Positions 17,109-25,612 are shown, numbered from the stretch's first letter. The stretch: 64,000 nt of DNA from DATLWN01 sp963764315 (GCA_963764315.1 CAVXSB010000010.1:1-64000); one strand, 5' to 3'. Translations and numbers: made by a program. Notes: a model not told the origin generated them from the letters alone.

Positions 17109-17834
17109 TCAGTCTTCGTCGACTTCGCGGAACTGCACCCACACGGACATGTGCAACAGGCGGTGCACCAGCTTCGCCAGCGGCATCGGGTAGGCGGCGT
17201 TCTTCACGGCCGCGACCGCGGCGCGGTCGAGCATGGGGAAACCGCTGGATTGCACGAGATGCGCTTGGCTGACCTTGCCGTCCAGGTAATCGAAGGCGAC
17301 CCGCGCCTGGCCCTGTCGGTGCATCATGCGGGCGGCCGGGGGATAGCGCACCGCGCCCTGCACGGCGGCCTTGATCTTGGCCGAAAACAGCGCCATCTCA
17401 TCCAGGCTCGCCGACACCGCCTGCACGGGTTGCGGCGGAGGCGGCGGAGGCGCCTTCGCCACCGGCGGCGTCACCGCCGGCTTGGCCACGGGCTTCGGCA
17501 CCGGCTTCGGGCGCGGATGGTGGGCATGATGCACAGGCTTCGGTTTTGGCCTGGGATGGGGCTTCGGCACCGGCTTGGTTTTTGGTTGTGGCTTGGGCTG
17601 AGGCACCGGAGCCGGCTTCGACGGTACCGGCTTCGGCTTCGCCGGCGCCATGGTGACCAGCGAGATATGCATCGGCGCCTTGACCGCGGCCGGCACAATC
17701 TCGTGCCTGTGGACCAGCCACCAGATGGCACCGGCGACCAGCATGCACTCCAGCAACAGGGCAGCAACCATGGCCTTGGGCAGCGCCCCCTGCCCGAGCT
17801 CACGCCCATGGACCGTTCCGGCGATCGCCGACAT
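17109..17834 (-). CDS. tonB: TonB energy-transducing protein
   Basis: 241 residues in classic TonB order: one N-terminal membrane segment (about 22-40), a long Pro/Lys linker (about 63-150) with repeated KPKPVP/PKPxPK units and a His patch (VHHAHHPRP), then a C-terminal domain (about 160-241) with YPPAARMMHRQGQARV and the VQSSGFPMLDRAAVAAVKNA segment. The His-containing linker is uncommon. It spans the periplasm and passes ExbBD energy to the receptor at 19074-21311. ATG 17834 follows the exbD stop by one base, so translation is coupled. The frame upstream of this ATG is a shadow of exbD. Confidence 0.92.
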   Translation of the reverse strand: MSAIAGTVHGRELGQGALPKAMVAALLLECMLVAGAIWWLVHRHEIVPAAVKAPMHISLVTMAPAKPKPVPSKPAPVPQPKPQPKTKPVPKPHPRPKPKPVHHAHHPRPKPVPKPVAKPAVTPPVAKAPPPPPPQPVQAVSASLDEMALFSAKIKAAVQGAVRYPPAARMMHRQGQARVAFDYLDGKVSQAHLVQSSGFPMLDRAAVAAVKNAAYPMPLAKLVHRLLHMSVWVQFREVDED

Positions 17835-17835
17835 C

Positions 17836-18231
17836 TCAGTTGGCCTGCCTGGCGGCAACGCTGATGTCGGAGACGCCGGCCTTGCGGCAGGCGTCCATGA
17901 CACCGAGCAGATTCTGCAGCGTCACCGACTTGGCCCCGGCGATGGTGACCACGGTCTTCGCAGGATTCGGCCTGGCCGCGAGTTGTGCCGTCAGATCCGC
18001 CAGCGATATCTTCTTGCCGCCCACCTCGATGCCCCCGTCCGGCTGCAAATTCACCAGCAGCTTGGGATGGGGCAATGCCTGCGCCGTACTGCTCTGCGGC
18101 AGCTGCGAGGAGATGCCGGTGTTCGGGATCATGTGCAACGTGATCATGATGAAGAACACCAGAAGGAAGAACATGATATCGATCATCGGGATGATCTCGA
18201 TGCGGGCCTTGCGGGTCTCGAAATAGCGCAT
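17836..18231 (-). CDS. exbD: ExbD proton-channel subunit
   Basis: 131 residues. One membrane segment near the N-terminus (IIPMIDIMFFLLVFFIM) contains the essential membrane aspartate in the PMIDIMF context. A periplasmic domain follows (VNLQPDGGIEVGGKKISL, then VTIAGAKSVTLQNLLGVMDACRKAGV). It forms the proton-driven motor with ExbB. Start ATG 18231, 2 bases after the exbB stop. Confidence 0.95.
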   Translation of the reverse strand: MRYFETRKARIEIIPMIDIMFFLLVFFIMITLHMIPNTGISSQLPQSSTAQALPHPKLLVNLQPDGGIEVGGKKISLADLTAQLAARPNPAKTVVTIAGAKSVTLQNLLGVMDACRKAGVSDISVAARQAN

Positions 18232-18233
18232 GC

Positions 18234-18905
18234 TCAGGCGGCCTCCGCTTCCCGGGCGATCGCGGTCACCGGCACCGCCTTGGCGCTACGCGGCGCATCC
18301 AGGCGGTTGACCAGCATGATCTTGATGGTCTCCATCTGGTGGATGATCAGGCGCACGCGGTTATGCAGGCCGTTGAAGCAGACCAGGCCGATGATGGCGA
18401 TGAACAGGCCGCTGGCCGTGGCGACCAGCGCCTCCGCCACCCCACCGGTGATCTGCGTCGGCGCCGATCCGGCGTTGCCCAGGATCTGGAAGGAATTGAA
18501 CATGCCGATGATGGTCCCGAGCAGGCCGAGCAACGGGGCCATGGTGACGATGGTGTCGAGCATCCACAGGCTGCGGTCAATGCGCGGCGCCTGCCATAGG
18601 ATGGATTCCTCCAGCAACTCGGATAGCCGGTTGGGATCGCGGATCTCCGGGTAACGCAACGGCACCGACAGCAGGGCACCATGCGGATAGTTTTCGGCGT
18701 CGAGCGACAGCTCCTCGATGCTTTCCCTGTCCAGGTGATGCAGGGCCGCAATGGCGTGGGAGATGGCACTCCCCTTGTTGATGACCCGCTTCAGGTACCA
18801 AGTGCGCTCGATGATGACGGTCAGCGCCACCAGCAACACGAAGCTCATGATATACAAAATGCCGCCGGAGGCGGACGCAATATGAACCAGATGATCGACA
18901 CTCAT
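18234..18905 (-). CDS. exbB: ExbB proton-channel subunit (MotA/TolQ/ExbB family)
   Basis: 223 residues with three membrane segments: one near the N-terminus (GGILYIMSFVLLVALTVIIE) and two in the C-terminal half, containing the family block TMAPLLGLLGTIIGMFNSF and GGVAEALVATASGLFIAI. AAGGAGG lies 7-8 bases before ATG 18905. The open frame upstream of this start is not coding. It forms the motor with ExbD for the adjacent TonB. It is the first gene after the receptor, from which a hairpin separates it. Confidence 0.95.
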   Translation of the reverse strand: MSVDHLVHIASASGGILYIMSFVLLVALTVIIERTWYLKRVINKGSAISHAIAALHHLDRESIEELSLDAENYPHGALLSVPLRYPEIRDPNRLSELLEESILWQAPRIDRSLWMLDTIVTMAPLLGLLGTIIGMFNSFQILGNAGSAPTQITGGVAEALVATASGLFIAIIGLVCFNGLHNRVRLIIHQMETIKIMLVNRLDAPRSAKAVPVTAIAREAEAA

Positions 18906-19031
18906 GGGTGCCCTCCTTTCAACATCATGATCTGCCGGGGAAGTGGTCCCCGGCGGAAGGGATGAGGTCTCGGCCGTTCCCTTCTCTCCTCCAAAACGCC
19001 GTTTTTCGCTCCATGTACGGAACGCGCAAAG

Positions 19032-19056
19032 GCCGGCGGGCACGAGGCCCGCCGGC
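19032..19056 (-). terminator. Hairpin between the receptor gene and exbB
   Basis: A 10-bp GC stem (GCCGGCGGGC with GCCCGCCGGC) closes a 5-base loop and is followed on the minus strand by CTTTGCG. It could attenuate read-through so that the receptor is made in excess over ExbBD/TonB. Confidence 0.6.
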
Positions 19057-19073
19057 TTGCGAGGAGCCGGCGC

Positions 19074-21311
19074 TTACAGATGCGCCGACACGGTCAGGAA
19101 GTAGCTGCGCTCTGCAGACGTCCAGTACAGCGGCGTACTGGCAGCATCCGCGGCAGTGCCGAAGTAGTTCGTGATCGTCTTCTTGTTGAAGACATTATGA
19201 ACCTGCAGGTTGACCGTCGCCTGCTGTAGCCAGTTCGGAGCGGCATCACCCTTCAGGGTGTAGCTCAGGGCAGCATTGGCCAGGGTGTAGCCGGAGATTG
19301 GATAGGCCAGGCCCGTATCACCGTACTGCTTGCCGATATGCTTGGCGATCAGCGAACCGTACCAGCCATTGCGGTTGTAAATCACGCCGCCGGCGGCCGT
19401 CGATTCCGGCGCATAGGCGACCTGCTGGTGGTTGGTCTTATCCTTGGCGCTGTTGATGCTGCCATTGGCGAAGAGGCTGAAGCCATCGCCGACATAGACG
19501 GTGCCCTCGGCCTCAAGTCCCTTGTAGACCACGCCACCGGCGTTGTAGAACACCGTCTGGGCGCCGACATTGTGATGCTGGAACAGGTTGTTGAAGTCGA
19601 TGTAGTACGCATCGGCCGACAGGGTCAGGCGCTGCGACTTCCAGGTGGTGCCGATCTGGTAGTTCCAGGTCTGCTCCGGCTTCACGGTGGCGAGGTTCGG
19701 ACTGTTGTAATAGAAGGTGTTCAGGTTCGGCGCCAGGAAGCCCTTCGCCACCTGCGCGTAGGCCACCCAGCCCGGCTGGATCTTGTAGTGCACATCCAGC
19801 GCCGGCAACACCTGGCTCCAGGATGCCGACTGCGACAGCGCCGTGCCGGAGCCCTGATTGACCGTGGCATTCAGACCGCGCCGGAACCAGGCGTACTTGA
19901 CGCCCGGCGTCACGGTCAGGTTCGGCGTCACCTTCCAGGCCAGCTCCGCATAGGGCTGCACATTGTCGAAGGTGTCGTGCATCAGGCGATTCCAGGACGG
20001 GGCAGCCGTACCACCGGTGGTGGCGCCGAGGCTGGACATGCTGGCGCCGTTCATCGCCCAGCTGACATCGGTCTCGAAGCGATCATTGTACTGATGCTCG
20101 TACCACACGCCCATATTGATGGTGCCGATGCTGATGTCCTTGGCCACGCGGAAGAAGTCACCGACGGAGCGGTAGTTCATCAGCATCCTCTGGCCGGTCG
20201 CGATGGCGGTACCACCGACGCCATAGGTGGTGCCGCCGATGGTGTAGCTGTAGTTATTGGCATTCTGCGACAAGCCGCTGGGGTCGTTGCCGTTGTAGCC
20301 ATGGTGGTAGTAACCGAAGGTGTACAGCTTGTTGTCCAGGTGCCAGTTGTTGCCCAGGTACGACTGCAGCACGATGTACTCGAAGTCCGTGTGGATCTTG
20401 TCGTAGTTGTAGCCGGCATAGTTTTCCTGGGTCGGGTCGTTGCTCAGGCCCCAGTTCCAGCCATGCTGGGTGATCTGGGCCTTGGACTTGCCGGCAGGCA
20501 CGTACTGATGCACCTGGTTGTACATGGCAGAAACCGTCAGCGTTGTATTGTCGCTGATCGGATTGACGAACTTCATGAACGCATTCGCACGCTTCTGACC
20601 GGAATTCGTCAGGTAGCCGTCCGATTTCGACTTCTCGACATCGAACATCGCCGAGCCATTGTGATAGCGGGGCAGCATGCCGGTGTTGAACTCGATACCG
20701 TACAACTGGGTGTTCCAGCTGCCGATCGTCGCATACGGATTGATCGATGAGGTGGAGCTCGGAGACTTCGAATGCAGAGCGATGGTGCCGCCGAAGGTCG
20801 CCTCACCGACATTGGCCGCGGTGCCCGGGCCGCGGTTGACCGTGGCCTGGCTCAGGTCATGAGCCATGAAATAGGACGTGGTGTGATGGGTGAAGTCGTT
20901 GGAATCACCCCAGGGCATGCCGTCGAACGTGACGTTGTACTGGCCGTCCTGGAAACCGCGCATCTGCAGATTGGGATCCTCTGCCAGGCCCGGGCCGTTC
21001 GGCGAGATGCCGGTCACGCTCGGCGTGACGGTGACCATGGTATCGTAGTTCGCGGTGGGCGCGACGTTGTGCTTGATATAGTGTCTGTCGACCACGGATG
21101 TCGGCTGGGACACGTGCAGCGGAGTCTTCGACGGCGCCTGATAGTACGCGGAGTTTTTCTTCTCCTTGCCATTGCCCGTCGTCGTGGCCTGCACCGTGCC
21201 GATATCGACATTGGACGCAGGGGCGCCCCATGCCAGCGGCACGCCGGCCACAGACAGGCACAGGCTGACGCCGAGGGCCGTACGCGAGAGTGATTTAAAC
21301 GGATAAAACAT
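19074..21311 (-). CDS. TonB-dependent outer-membrane receptor
   Basis: 745 residues. A signal peptide (MFYPFKSLSRTALGVSLCLS, cleavage near residue 30 after WGA) is followed by a plug domain (about 60-185) with PNLQMRGFQDGQYNVTFDGMP and the RGPGTAANVGEATFGGTI block. A 22-strand-type barrel then runs to the end, with YVQVAKGF-like and RLTLSADAYYIDFNNLF segments. The C-terminus is HL rather than the usual aromatic residue. The ligand is unknown; paired His residues in loops (HHTT, YYHHGYN) would suit a metal complex, but this is weak. GGGAGG lies 10 bases before ATG 21311. It is the first gene of the leftward uptake cluster. Confidence 0.93.
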   Translation of the reverse strand: MFYPFKSLSRTALGVSLCLSVAGVPLAWGAPASNVDIGTVQATTTGNGKEKKNSAYYQAPSKTPLHVSQPTSVVDRHYIKHNVAPTANYDTMVTVTPSVTGISPNGPGLAEDPNLQMRGFQDGQYNVTFDGMPWGDSNDFTHHTTSYFMAHDLSQATVNRGPGTAANVGEATFGGTIALHSKSPSSTSSINPYATIGSWNTQLYGIEFNTGMLPRYHNGSAMFDVEKSKSDGYLTNSGQKRANAFMKFVNPISDNTTLTVSAMYNQVHQYVPAGKSKAQITQHGWNWGLSNDPTQENYAGYNYDKIHTDFEYIVLQSYLGNNWHLDNKLYTFGYYHHGYNGNDPSGLSQNANNYSYTIGGTTYGVGGTAIATGQRMLMNYRSVGDFFRVAKDISIGTINMGVWYEHQYNDRFETDVSWAMNGASMSSLGATTGGTAAPSWNRLMHDTFDNVQPYAELAWKVTPNLTVTPGVKYAWFRRGLNATVNQGSGTALSQSASWSQVLPALDVHYKIQPGWVAYAQVAKGFLAPNLNTFYYNSPNLATVKPEQTWNYQIGTTWKSQRLTLSADAYYIDFNNLFQHHNVGAQTVFYNAGGVVYKGLEAEGTVYVGDGFSLFANGSINSAKDKTNHQQVAYAPESTAAGGVIYNRNGWYGSLIAKHIGKQYGDTGLAYPISGYTLANAALSYTLKGDAAPNWLQQATVNLQVHNVFNKKTITNYFGTAADAASTPLYWTSAERSYFLTVSAHL

Positions 21312-21354
21312 TGGACCGAGACCTCCCTAGGGAATTGATTGACGAACCCTGGGA

Positions 21355-21368
21355 GTGACATGTGTCAC
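21355..21368. promoter_or_regulatory. Inverted repeat GTGACA-TG-TGTCAC in the receptor leader, possible operator
   Basis: Two perfect 6-base arms flank a 2-base centre, 44-57 bases before the receptor ATG. Position and symmetry fit a dimeric repressor or an activator site. It does not look like a Fur box. The regulator is not identified. Confidence 0.4.
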
Positions 21369-21458
21369 GAAAACGTTATGAATAAGTCAGAGACTAACCA
21401 AATAAAATCAATGGCTTAAGGTTTACATCGCCGCATTTCTAGAACCTATACCAAGGTT

Positions 21459-21478
21459 GGGGGTGGAATTATTCCCCC
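21459..21478. promoter_or_regulatory. Palindrome GGGGG-TGGAATTATT-CCCCC upstream of the receptor
   Basis: The core GGAAT-T-ATTCC is a perfect palindrome about 155 bases upstream of the receptor start, inside a 230-base non-coding stretch (21312-21541). It could be an operator, or part of a terminator-like structure after trxC. No gene is seen in this stretch. Confidence 0.3.
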
Positions 21479-21541
21479 TCTAATCCGGATGTCTGCATAT
21501 GTGTCGATTGCCGGCGGCATGAACGCCGGGCATCCGGGGGC

Positions 21542-21973
21542 TCAGATGCGGCCGTCGACCCAGCGCACGATGTCCGCCGCTGCCATGGCACCGGCTTGCC
21601 GGGCCACCTCGCGCCCGCCCCTGAACAACACCAGCGTCGGGATACTACGGATGCCAAAGCGGGCACCGAGTTCGGGATCCTGCTCGGTGTTGACCTTGGC
21701 CAGACGCAGGCGCGGCTCAAGCTGAGCTGCCGCCTGCACGAAATGCGGCGCCATCATCTTGCATGGACCGCACCACGGGGCCCAGAAATCGACCAGCACC
21801 GGAATATCGCTGCGCTCGATATGCCTCTGAAAATTGGCGGCGGTCAGCTCGACGGGATGGCCCGTGAACAGCAATCGGTGACACCGGCCGCAGTTCAGTG
21901 TCGCCCCATGACCGGTGGCGGGGATGCGATTGATGGCATCGCAGTGCGGGCAGACGATATGCACCTCGCTCAT
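21542..21973 (-). CDS. trxC: Thioredoxin 2 (zinc-ribbon thioredoxin)
   Basis: 143 residues. The N-terminal zinc ribbon is CPHC...CGRC (C8, C11, C28, C31). The thioredoxin fold follows, with active site WCGPC (about 67-71) and cis-proline in RSIPTLVLF. This is the TrxC layout, a cytosolic disulfide reductase active in oxidative stress; the ribbon holds zinc. ATG 21973 overlaps the stop of cbpM (ATGA), so redox protein and chaperone genes form one unit (cbpA-cbpM-trxC). Confidence 0.94.
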   Translation of the reverse strand: MSEVHIVCPHCDAINRIPATGHGATLNCGRCHRLLFTGHPVELTAANFQRHIERSDIPVLVDFWAPWCGPCKMMAPHFVQAAAQLEPRLRLAKVNTEQDPELGARFGIRSIPTLVLFRGGREVARQAGAMAAADIVRWVDGRI

Positions 21974-22296
21974 GCCGACTCTCCTCGATCAACATGTCCG
22001 AGACGGGCACGCAGCGATTCGAGCTCATCGAGCAGATCCAGTGCCAGGGCTGCACCGGCGATATTGACGCCCAGATCATGCTGCAGATGCAGCACGAAGC
22101 GCACCCGGTACAGGCTGACGCCGGAAAATCGCCAGCTGGCCGGATCCCGGCCCAGCGGCTCCACCACGCCCTCATCGACCAGCGCATAAACCCGCTCGGC
22201 AGGAACCGCACAGGCGCGGCATAATTCGGCCAGGGTCAGCTCCACCTCTTCCTCCAGCACCTCGCCGCTCAGTGCCGACAAGCGATCGTCACTCAT
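21970..22296 (-). CDS. cbpM: Chaperone modulator CbpM
   Basis: 108 residues in the MerR-HTH-like CbpM fold: an N-terminal TLAELCRACAVPAERVYALVDEGVVEPLG, then SGVSLYRVRFVLHLQHDLGVNIAGAALALDLLDELESLR. CbpM binds the J-domain of CbpA and restrains its co-chaperone and DNA-binding activity. GGGGGAGG lies before ATG 22296. The start overlaps the end of cbpA by 8 bases. Confidence 0.92.
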   Translation of the reverse strand: MSDDRLSALSGEVLEEEVELTLAELCRACAVPAERVYALVDEGVVEPLGRDPASWRFSGVSLYRVRFVLHLQHDLGVNIAGAALALDLLDELESLRARLGHVDRGESA

Positions 22297-23251
22297 GCCT
22301 CCCCCCTTCCAGGTGGGCGCGCGGATCGAACGGCTGCGCCTGCTCCAGTTGCCGATAGGCGGCCCTAGCGGCCTCGGAGTCGGCCGGCGGCAGGGCGATC
22401 TGCAGCACGGCATACAGATCCCCCGGCGGCTTGCCCGGGATGCCGCGCCCCTTCAGGCGCAGCTTGCGCCCTGCAGAGGAGCCGGCCGGCACCTTCAGGG
22501 TCAGCGGCCCTTCCGGGGTCGGTACCGTCACCTCAGCCCCCAGCATCGCCTCCCAGGGCGCCACCGGCAGGTCCAGGGACACGTCACGGCCCTGGACGCG
22601 GTAGAAGGGATGCGGCCGGAATGCCACTTCCAGATACAGATCGCCGGCCCCGCCCTTGCCGACGCCCGCTCCACCATGCTTGGGCAGGCGGATGTGCTGG
22701 CCCTGGTACACGCCCTGGGGAATGCGCACCTTGATGTTTCGCTCCCGGATATGGGGACGGCCATCGGGGCCCGCTTCGGTATGTTTCAGGGCGAGAACGC
22801 GAACGGCGCCCCGATAGCTGTCTTCAAGGTCGATCAGCACCTTGGCGAAGGTGTCCTCGCCCCGCGCATGGAAGCCACGCCCGGCGTGTCCGCCAAAGTC
22901 CGGGGTGAAGGAAGCGCCCCGGCCGAACAGGCTCTCGAAGAAATCGCTGAAACCGGCGCCATCGGAAAAGCCGCCGGCATGGAACTCGAAGCCCTGGTTC
23001 CAGTCCGGCGGCGGCCGGAATTCCTGGCCGGTCTTCCAGCCGGCGCCAAGCTGATCGTAGGCGGCGCGCTTCTCCGCATCCTTGAGCACCTCATAGGCCT
23101 CGCCGACCTCCTTGAAGCGAACCTCCGCCTCGGGCTCCTTGCTGACGTCCGGATGATACTTGCGCGCCAGCTTGCGGTAGGCGCGCTTGATCTCGTCACC
23201 GGTGGCGTCCCGCGCCACACCGAGAGTCTGATAGTAATCCTTGAATTCCAC
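22289..23251 (-). CDS. cbpA: Curved DNA-binding protein CbpA, DnaJ-class co-chaperone
   Basis: 320 residues. The J-domain (about 4-70) has the HPD triad at 33-35. A Gly/Phe-rich linker (about 80-130) follows, then two substrate-binding beta domains (ALKHTEAGPDG, GDLYLEVAFRPHPFYRVQGRDV) and a dimerisation C-terminus. There is no zinc-finger region, which separates CbpA from DnaJ. It stimulates DnaK and can bind curved DNA. Start ATG 23251. First gene of cbpA-cbpM-trxC. Confidence 0.95.
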   Translation of the reverse strand: MEFKDYYQTLGVARDATGDEIKRAYRKLARKYHPDVSKEPEAEVRFKEVGEAYEVLKDAEKRAAYDQLGAGWKTGQEFRPPPDWNQGFEFHAGGFSDGAGFSDFFESLFGRGASFTPDFGGHAGRGFHARGEDTFAKVLIDLEDSYRGAVRVLALKHTEAGPDGRPHIRERNIKVRIPQGVYQGQHIRLPKHGGAGVGKGGAGDLYLEVAFRPHPFYRVQGRDVSLDLPVAPWEAMLGAEVTVPTPEGPLTLKVPAGSSAGRKLRLKGRGIPGKPPGDLYAVLQIALPPADSEAARAAYRQLEQAQPFDPRAHLEGGRHE

Positions 23252-23303
23252 GCTGCCTCATCCCCATGCCGGTACCCATGTGTCCGGCGCTATACATACA
23301 TCG

Positions 23304-23332
23304 ATTATATGCAAAGGAACGGACGCCTGCCG
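23304..23332 (-). promoter_or_regulatory. Candidate promoter for cbpA
   Basis: A consensus TATAAT lies at 23304-23309 on the minus strand, about 53 bases before the cbpA ATG. The -35 at 17-base spacing is poor (CGGCAG). No sigma-32-like pair is evident. Confidence 0.32.
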
Positions 23333-23361
23333 GGAAACGCCTGGAGCGGGGCAACATCGCT

Positions 23362-23390
23362 AAAAAAACAGGCCCCATGCGGGGCCTGTC
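23362..23390 (-). terminator. Rho-independent terminator of the outer-membrane protein gene
   Basis: On the minus strand ACAGGCCCC and GGGGCCTGT form a 9-bp stem with a 4-base loop, followed directly by seven T residues. It lies 18 bases after the stop at 23408. Confidence 0.9.
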
Positions 23391-23407
23391 ATGGACGCTG
23401 GTTAACC

Positions 23408-24064
23408 CTAGAAGCTGTAATCCAGCCCCAGGGCCACCACCGGCCACCATTTGTAGTTCTTCACGCTGTTCTGCAACTGGATCTGCTCCGCTGCCACGTT
23501 GGCGGCCAGTCCCGCCACCGCGCCCGTCGCGGACAGCGTCGCCTTCGGCGTGCCCTGATACAGGGCGCCCGCATCAAAGGATACACTCCAGCCCGAATCG
23601 GCGAGGGCGTTGCCGTAACCGAGTCCGACATAGGGCGCAAACTTGTTGAACTTCACGCTGCCGTTCACCGTTCCCGCCTGGGCCGCCGTATAGGTGACAC
23701 CATTAATCACATAATTGCCGCCGGTCGGGGTTCCGGTCAGGTCCAGCTTGTTGCCGTCGTACAGGCCGCCCAGACTGACATGGAACTTGCCGTTCTCCGC
23801 CGGCATGAAGTCCAGGATGGCACCAGCGCTGAACAGGTTCAGCTTGCCGTTGTAATCGATCGTGTTGTGGGTGGCGTTGCGGCTGTATTCGAAGCCGTTC
23901 ACCACGCCGCGGAGATTGAGATGCGGGGTCAGTCCGGTGACGATTTCGGCACCAAGGCCGAGTGTCGATGTCTTCAGACCGATCGCCACGTCGGCCGCCT
24001 GGGCAGTGGAGACAGATGCCAGCATGGCAACGATGCCGATGAGCATTCGCTTGATCACGTTCAT
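23408..24064 (-). CDS. Small outer-membrane beta-barrel protein
   Basis: A 218-residue precursor with signal peptide MNVIKRMLIGIVAMLASVST ending AQA (about 23). The mature part alternates hydrophobic and polar residues in beta-strand fashion and repeats the phrase LGLGAEIVTGLTPHLNLRG, FAPYVGLGYGN and VVALGLDYSF. It ends in Phe, as outer-membrane proteins do. The pattern fits an eight-stranded barrel of the OmpW or Ail type, but no family is certain. ATG 24064 is chosen because the signal peptide starts there; the frame upstream is not coding. Monocistronic, with its own terminator. Confidence 0.82.
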   Translation of the reverse strand: MNVIKRMLIGIVAMLASVSTAQAADVAIGLKTSTLGLGAEIVTGLTPHLNLRGVVNGFEYSRNATHNTIDYNGKLNLFSAGAILDFMPAENGKFHVSLGGLYDGNKLDLTGTPTGGNYVINGVTYTAAQAGTVNGSVKFNKFAPYVGLGYGNALADSGWSVSFDAGALYQGTPKATLSATGAVAGLAANVAAEQIQLQNSVKNYKWWPVVALGLDYSF

Positions 24065-24250
24065 GGTTGGATTCCCCTTTGGTCTATCTGATACGCACGG
24101 AATCTCCGGGCGTTTGCATATGGAGGATGTCCGGATCGGGCCGTGCAGGCCAATACCCATATGCATCATCGGTGTACAGCATGGCAAGAAAAATGAAATG
24201 AATCTGAATGCAACGCCTGCCTTGGATATGCGGCCACATTTCGGGAAACG

Positions 24251-24278
24251 GAAAGAGGCCCGCAAGCGGGCCTCTTTC
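24251..24278 (-). terminator. Terminator of tRNA-Ser(CGA)
   Basis: A perfect 13-base inverted repeat (GAAAGAGGCCCGC and its complement) lies 6 bases past the tRNA CCA. A pyrimidine tail (CGTTTCCC) follows on the minus strand. Confidence 0.78.
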
Positions 24279-24283
24279 ATGGC

Positions 24284-24377
24284 TGGCGGAGAGGGTGGGA
24301 TTCGAACCCACGTGGCGGAATTACCCGCCCAACCGATTTCGAGTCGGTGCCGTTATGACCACTTCGAATACCTCTCC
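24284..24377 (-). tRNA. tRNA-Ser, anticodon CGA
   Basis: A class II tRNA. Acceptor GGAGAGG pairs with CCTCTCC, discriminator G, encoded CCA. The anticodon loop is CTCGAAA, giving CGA (reads UCG). A long variable arm (GGGCGGGTAATTCCGCC) and a normal T arm are present. Confidence 0.97.
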
Positions 24378-24389
24378 GTGGGGCTCGGC

Positions 24390-24418
24390 ATTCTAGGCAG
24401 GGTGAATGCCGGGCACAA
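24390..24418 (-). promoter_or_regulatory. Promoter of tRNA-Ser(CGA)
   Basis: On the minus strand TTGTGC and TAGAAT are 17 bases apart. The -10 ends 12 bases before the tRNA 5' end, the expected place for a tRNA promoter. Confidence 0.5.
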
Positions 24419-24468
24419 GGGCGCACAAACAGGCGTGATTGGCGCCAACAACTGTTAGGCTGTACCCC

Positions 24469-25564
24469 ATGAGCCGCACCCACGCCTTCTACGCCGTCAC
24501 GCCGCCGGGACTCGAATCCATCGCGGCTGCGGAACTCGAATCACTGGCCGCCCACGACATCACGCCGGCTCAGGGCGGCGTCGACTTCTCCGGCAGCGAC
24601 GCATTGATGGTACGGCTCAATCTGCGAGCGCGCAGCCTCACACGCGTGCTGATGCGCCTGGACCAGTTCAAGGCCCTGTCCTTTCCGGAACTGTACAACA
24701 AATGCCGGCGCCTCGACTGGGCGCGCTTCGTGTCGCCCGGGGCACGGGTCTCGGTGCAGGCGGCCTGCCACGCCTCGCGCCTGCTGCACAGCGGCCGCGT
24801 CGAACAGGCGGTCGCCGATGCCATCCATGACCGCCTGGGCCATCCGGCCGCCGAGACCGGGCAGGATCTACAGCAGGTGTTCGTGCGTATCGACAGGGAT
24901 GTCGTCACGCTCAGCCTCGATACTTCCGGCGACCGCCTGGACCGCCGCGGCTACCGCCTGCAACCAGGGCATGCGCCGCTGCGCGAGACCATCGCCGCCG
25001 CCCTGCTGCTGTGGGCGGACTGGGATGGTGTGATCCCACTGATGGTGCCGATGTGCGGCGCCGGCACCCTGGCCATCGAGGCGGCATGGATGTCCATGCA
25101 CCGGGCGCCGAACCTTGGCCGCCGCTTCCCGTTCCAGGCCTGGCCATCCCTGCCGGCCAAACGCTGGCAGGGCGTGCTGGACAAGGCGGCAGCCATGCAG
25201 CGTGCGGTGATGGCACCGATCCATGCCTCGGATCTCGATGCCGCCGTGCTCGAATCGGCGAGGGCCAATGCCGCCCAGGCCAACGTCCTAGGACGCCATC
25301 GCCTTCTCCCATGCGGACGTGCGCACGCTGGAACCTGTGGCCGAACATGGGCTGATCATCTGCAACCCCCCTTACGGCCTGCGCCTGGGTCATGGCGGCC
25401 TGTATGCACAGATCGGCCAGCTGCTGGGGGAACGCTTCGCTGGCTGGCGCCGCATCGTGTTGGTCCCCGATGAAAGATGCGAGCGTGCCCTGCGCCTGCC
25501 GGTGCGCCATCGCCTGGCCTTCAGGCACGGCGGCCGGCGCATCCAGGCGCTGGATCTGGGATAA
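24469..25564 (+). pseudogene. RlmL-type 23S rRNA (guanine-N2) methyltransferase, one frameshift
   Basis: The product matches the N-terminal half of RlmL: THUMP region (about 1-160), a RlmD/UPF0020 methyltransferase domain with MVPMCGAGTLAIEAA, and then the NPPYG catalytic motif. The first frame (from ATG 24469) runs through ANAAQANVL and then loses homology near 25291. The NPPYGLRLG motif and the end (to 25564) are in the next frame. Removing one G from the GG at 25291-25292 joins them as VLDAIAFSHADVRTLEP. The reconstituted protein is about 364 residues and lacks the RlmK half of E. coli RlmL, as in many short homologues. It is either an error in the sequence or a recent null mutation. Gene symbol withheld because the exact target is unsure. 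Confidence 0.78.
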
Positions 25565-25612
25565 GGGCATGAATGATTTGACGCCATGCACCATGCATCC
25601 AATGATAAGGCC

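Noticed and set aside
21312..21541. Fur box upstream of the TonB-dependent receptor
   Set aside because: No stretch resembled the GATAAT-type consensus well enough. Iron control is therefore not asserted.
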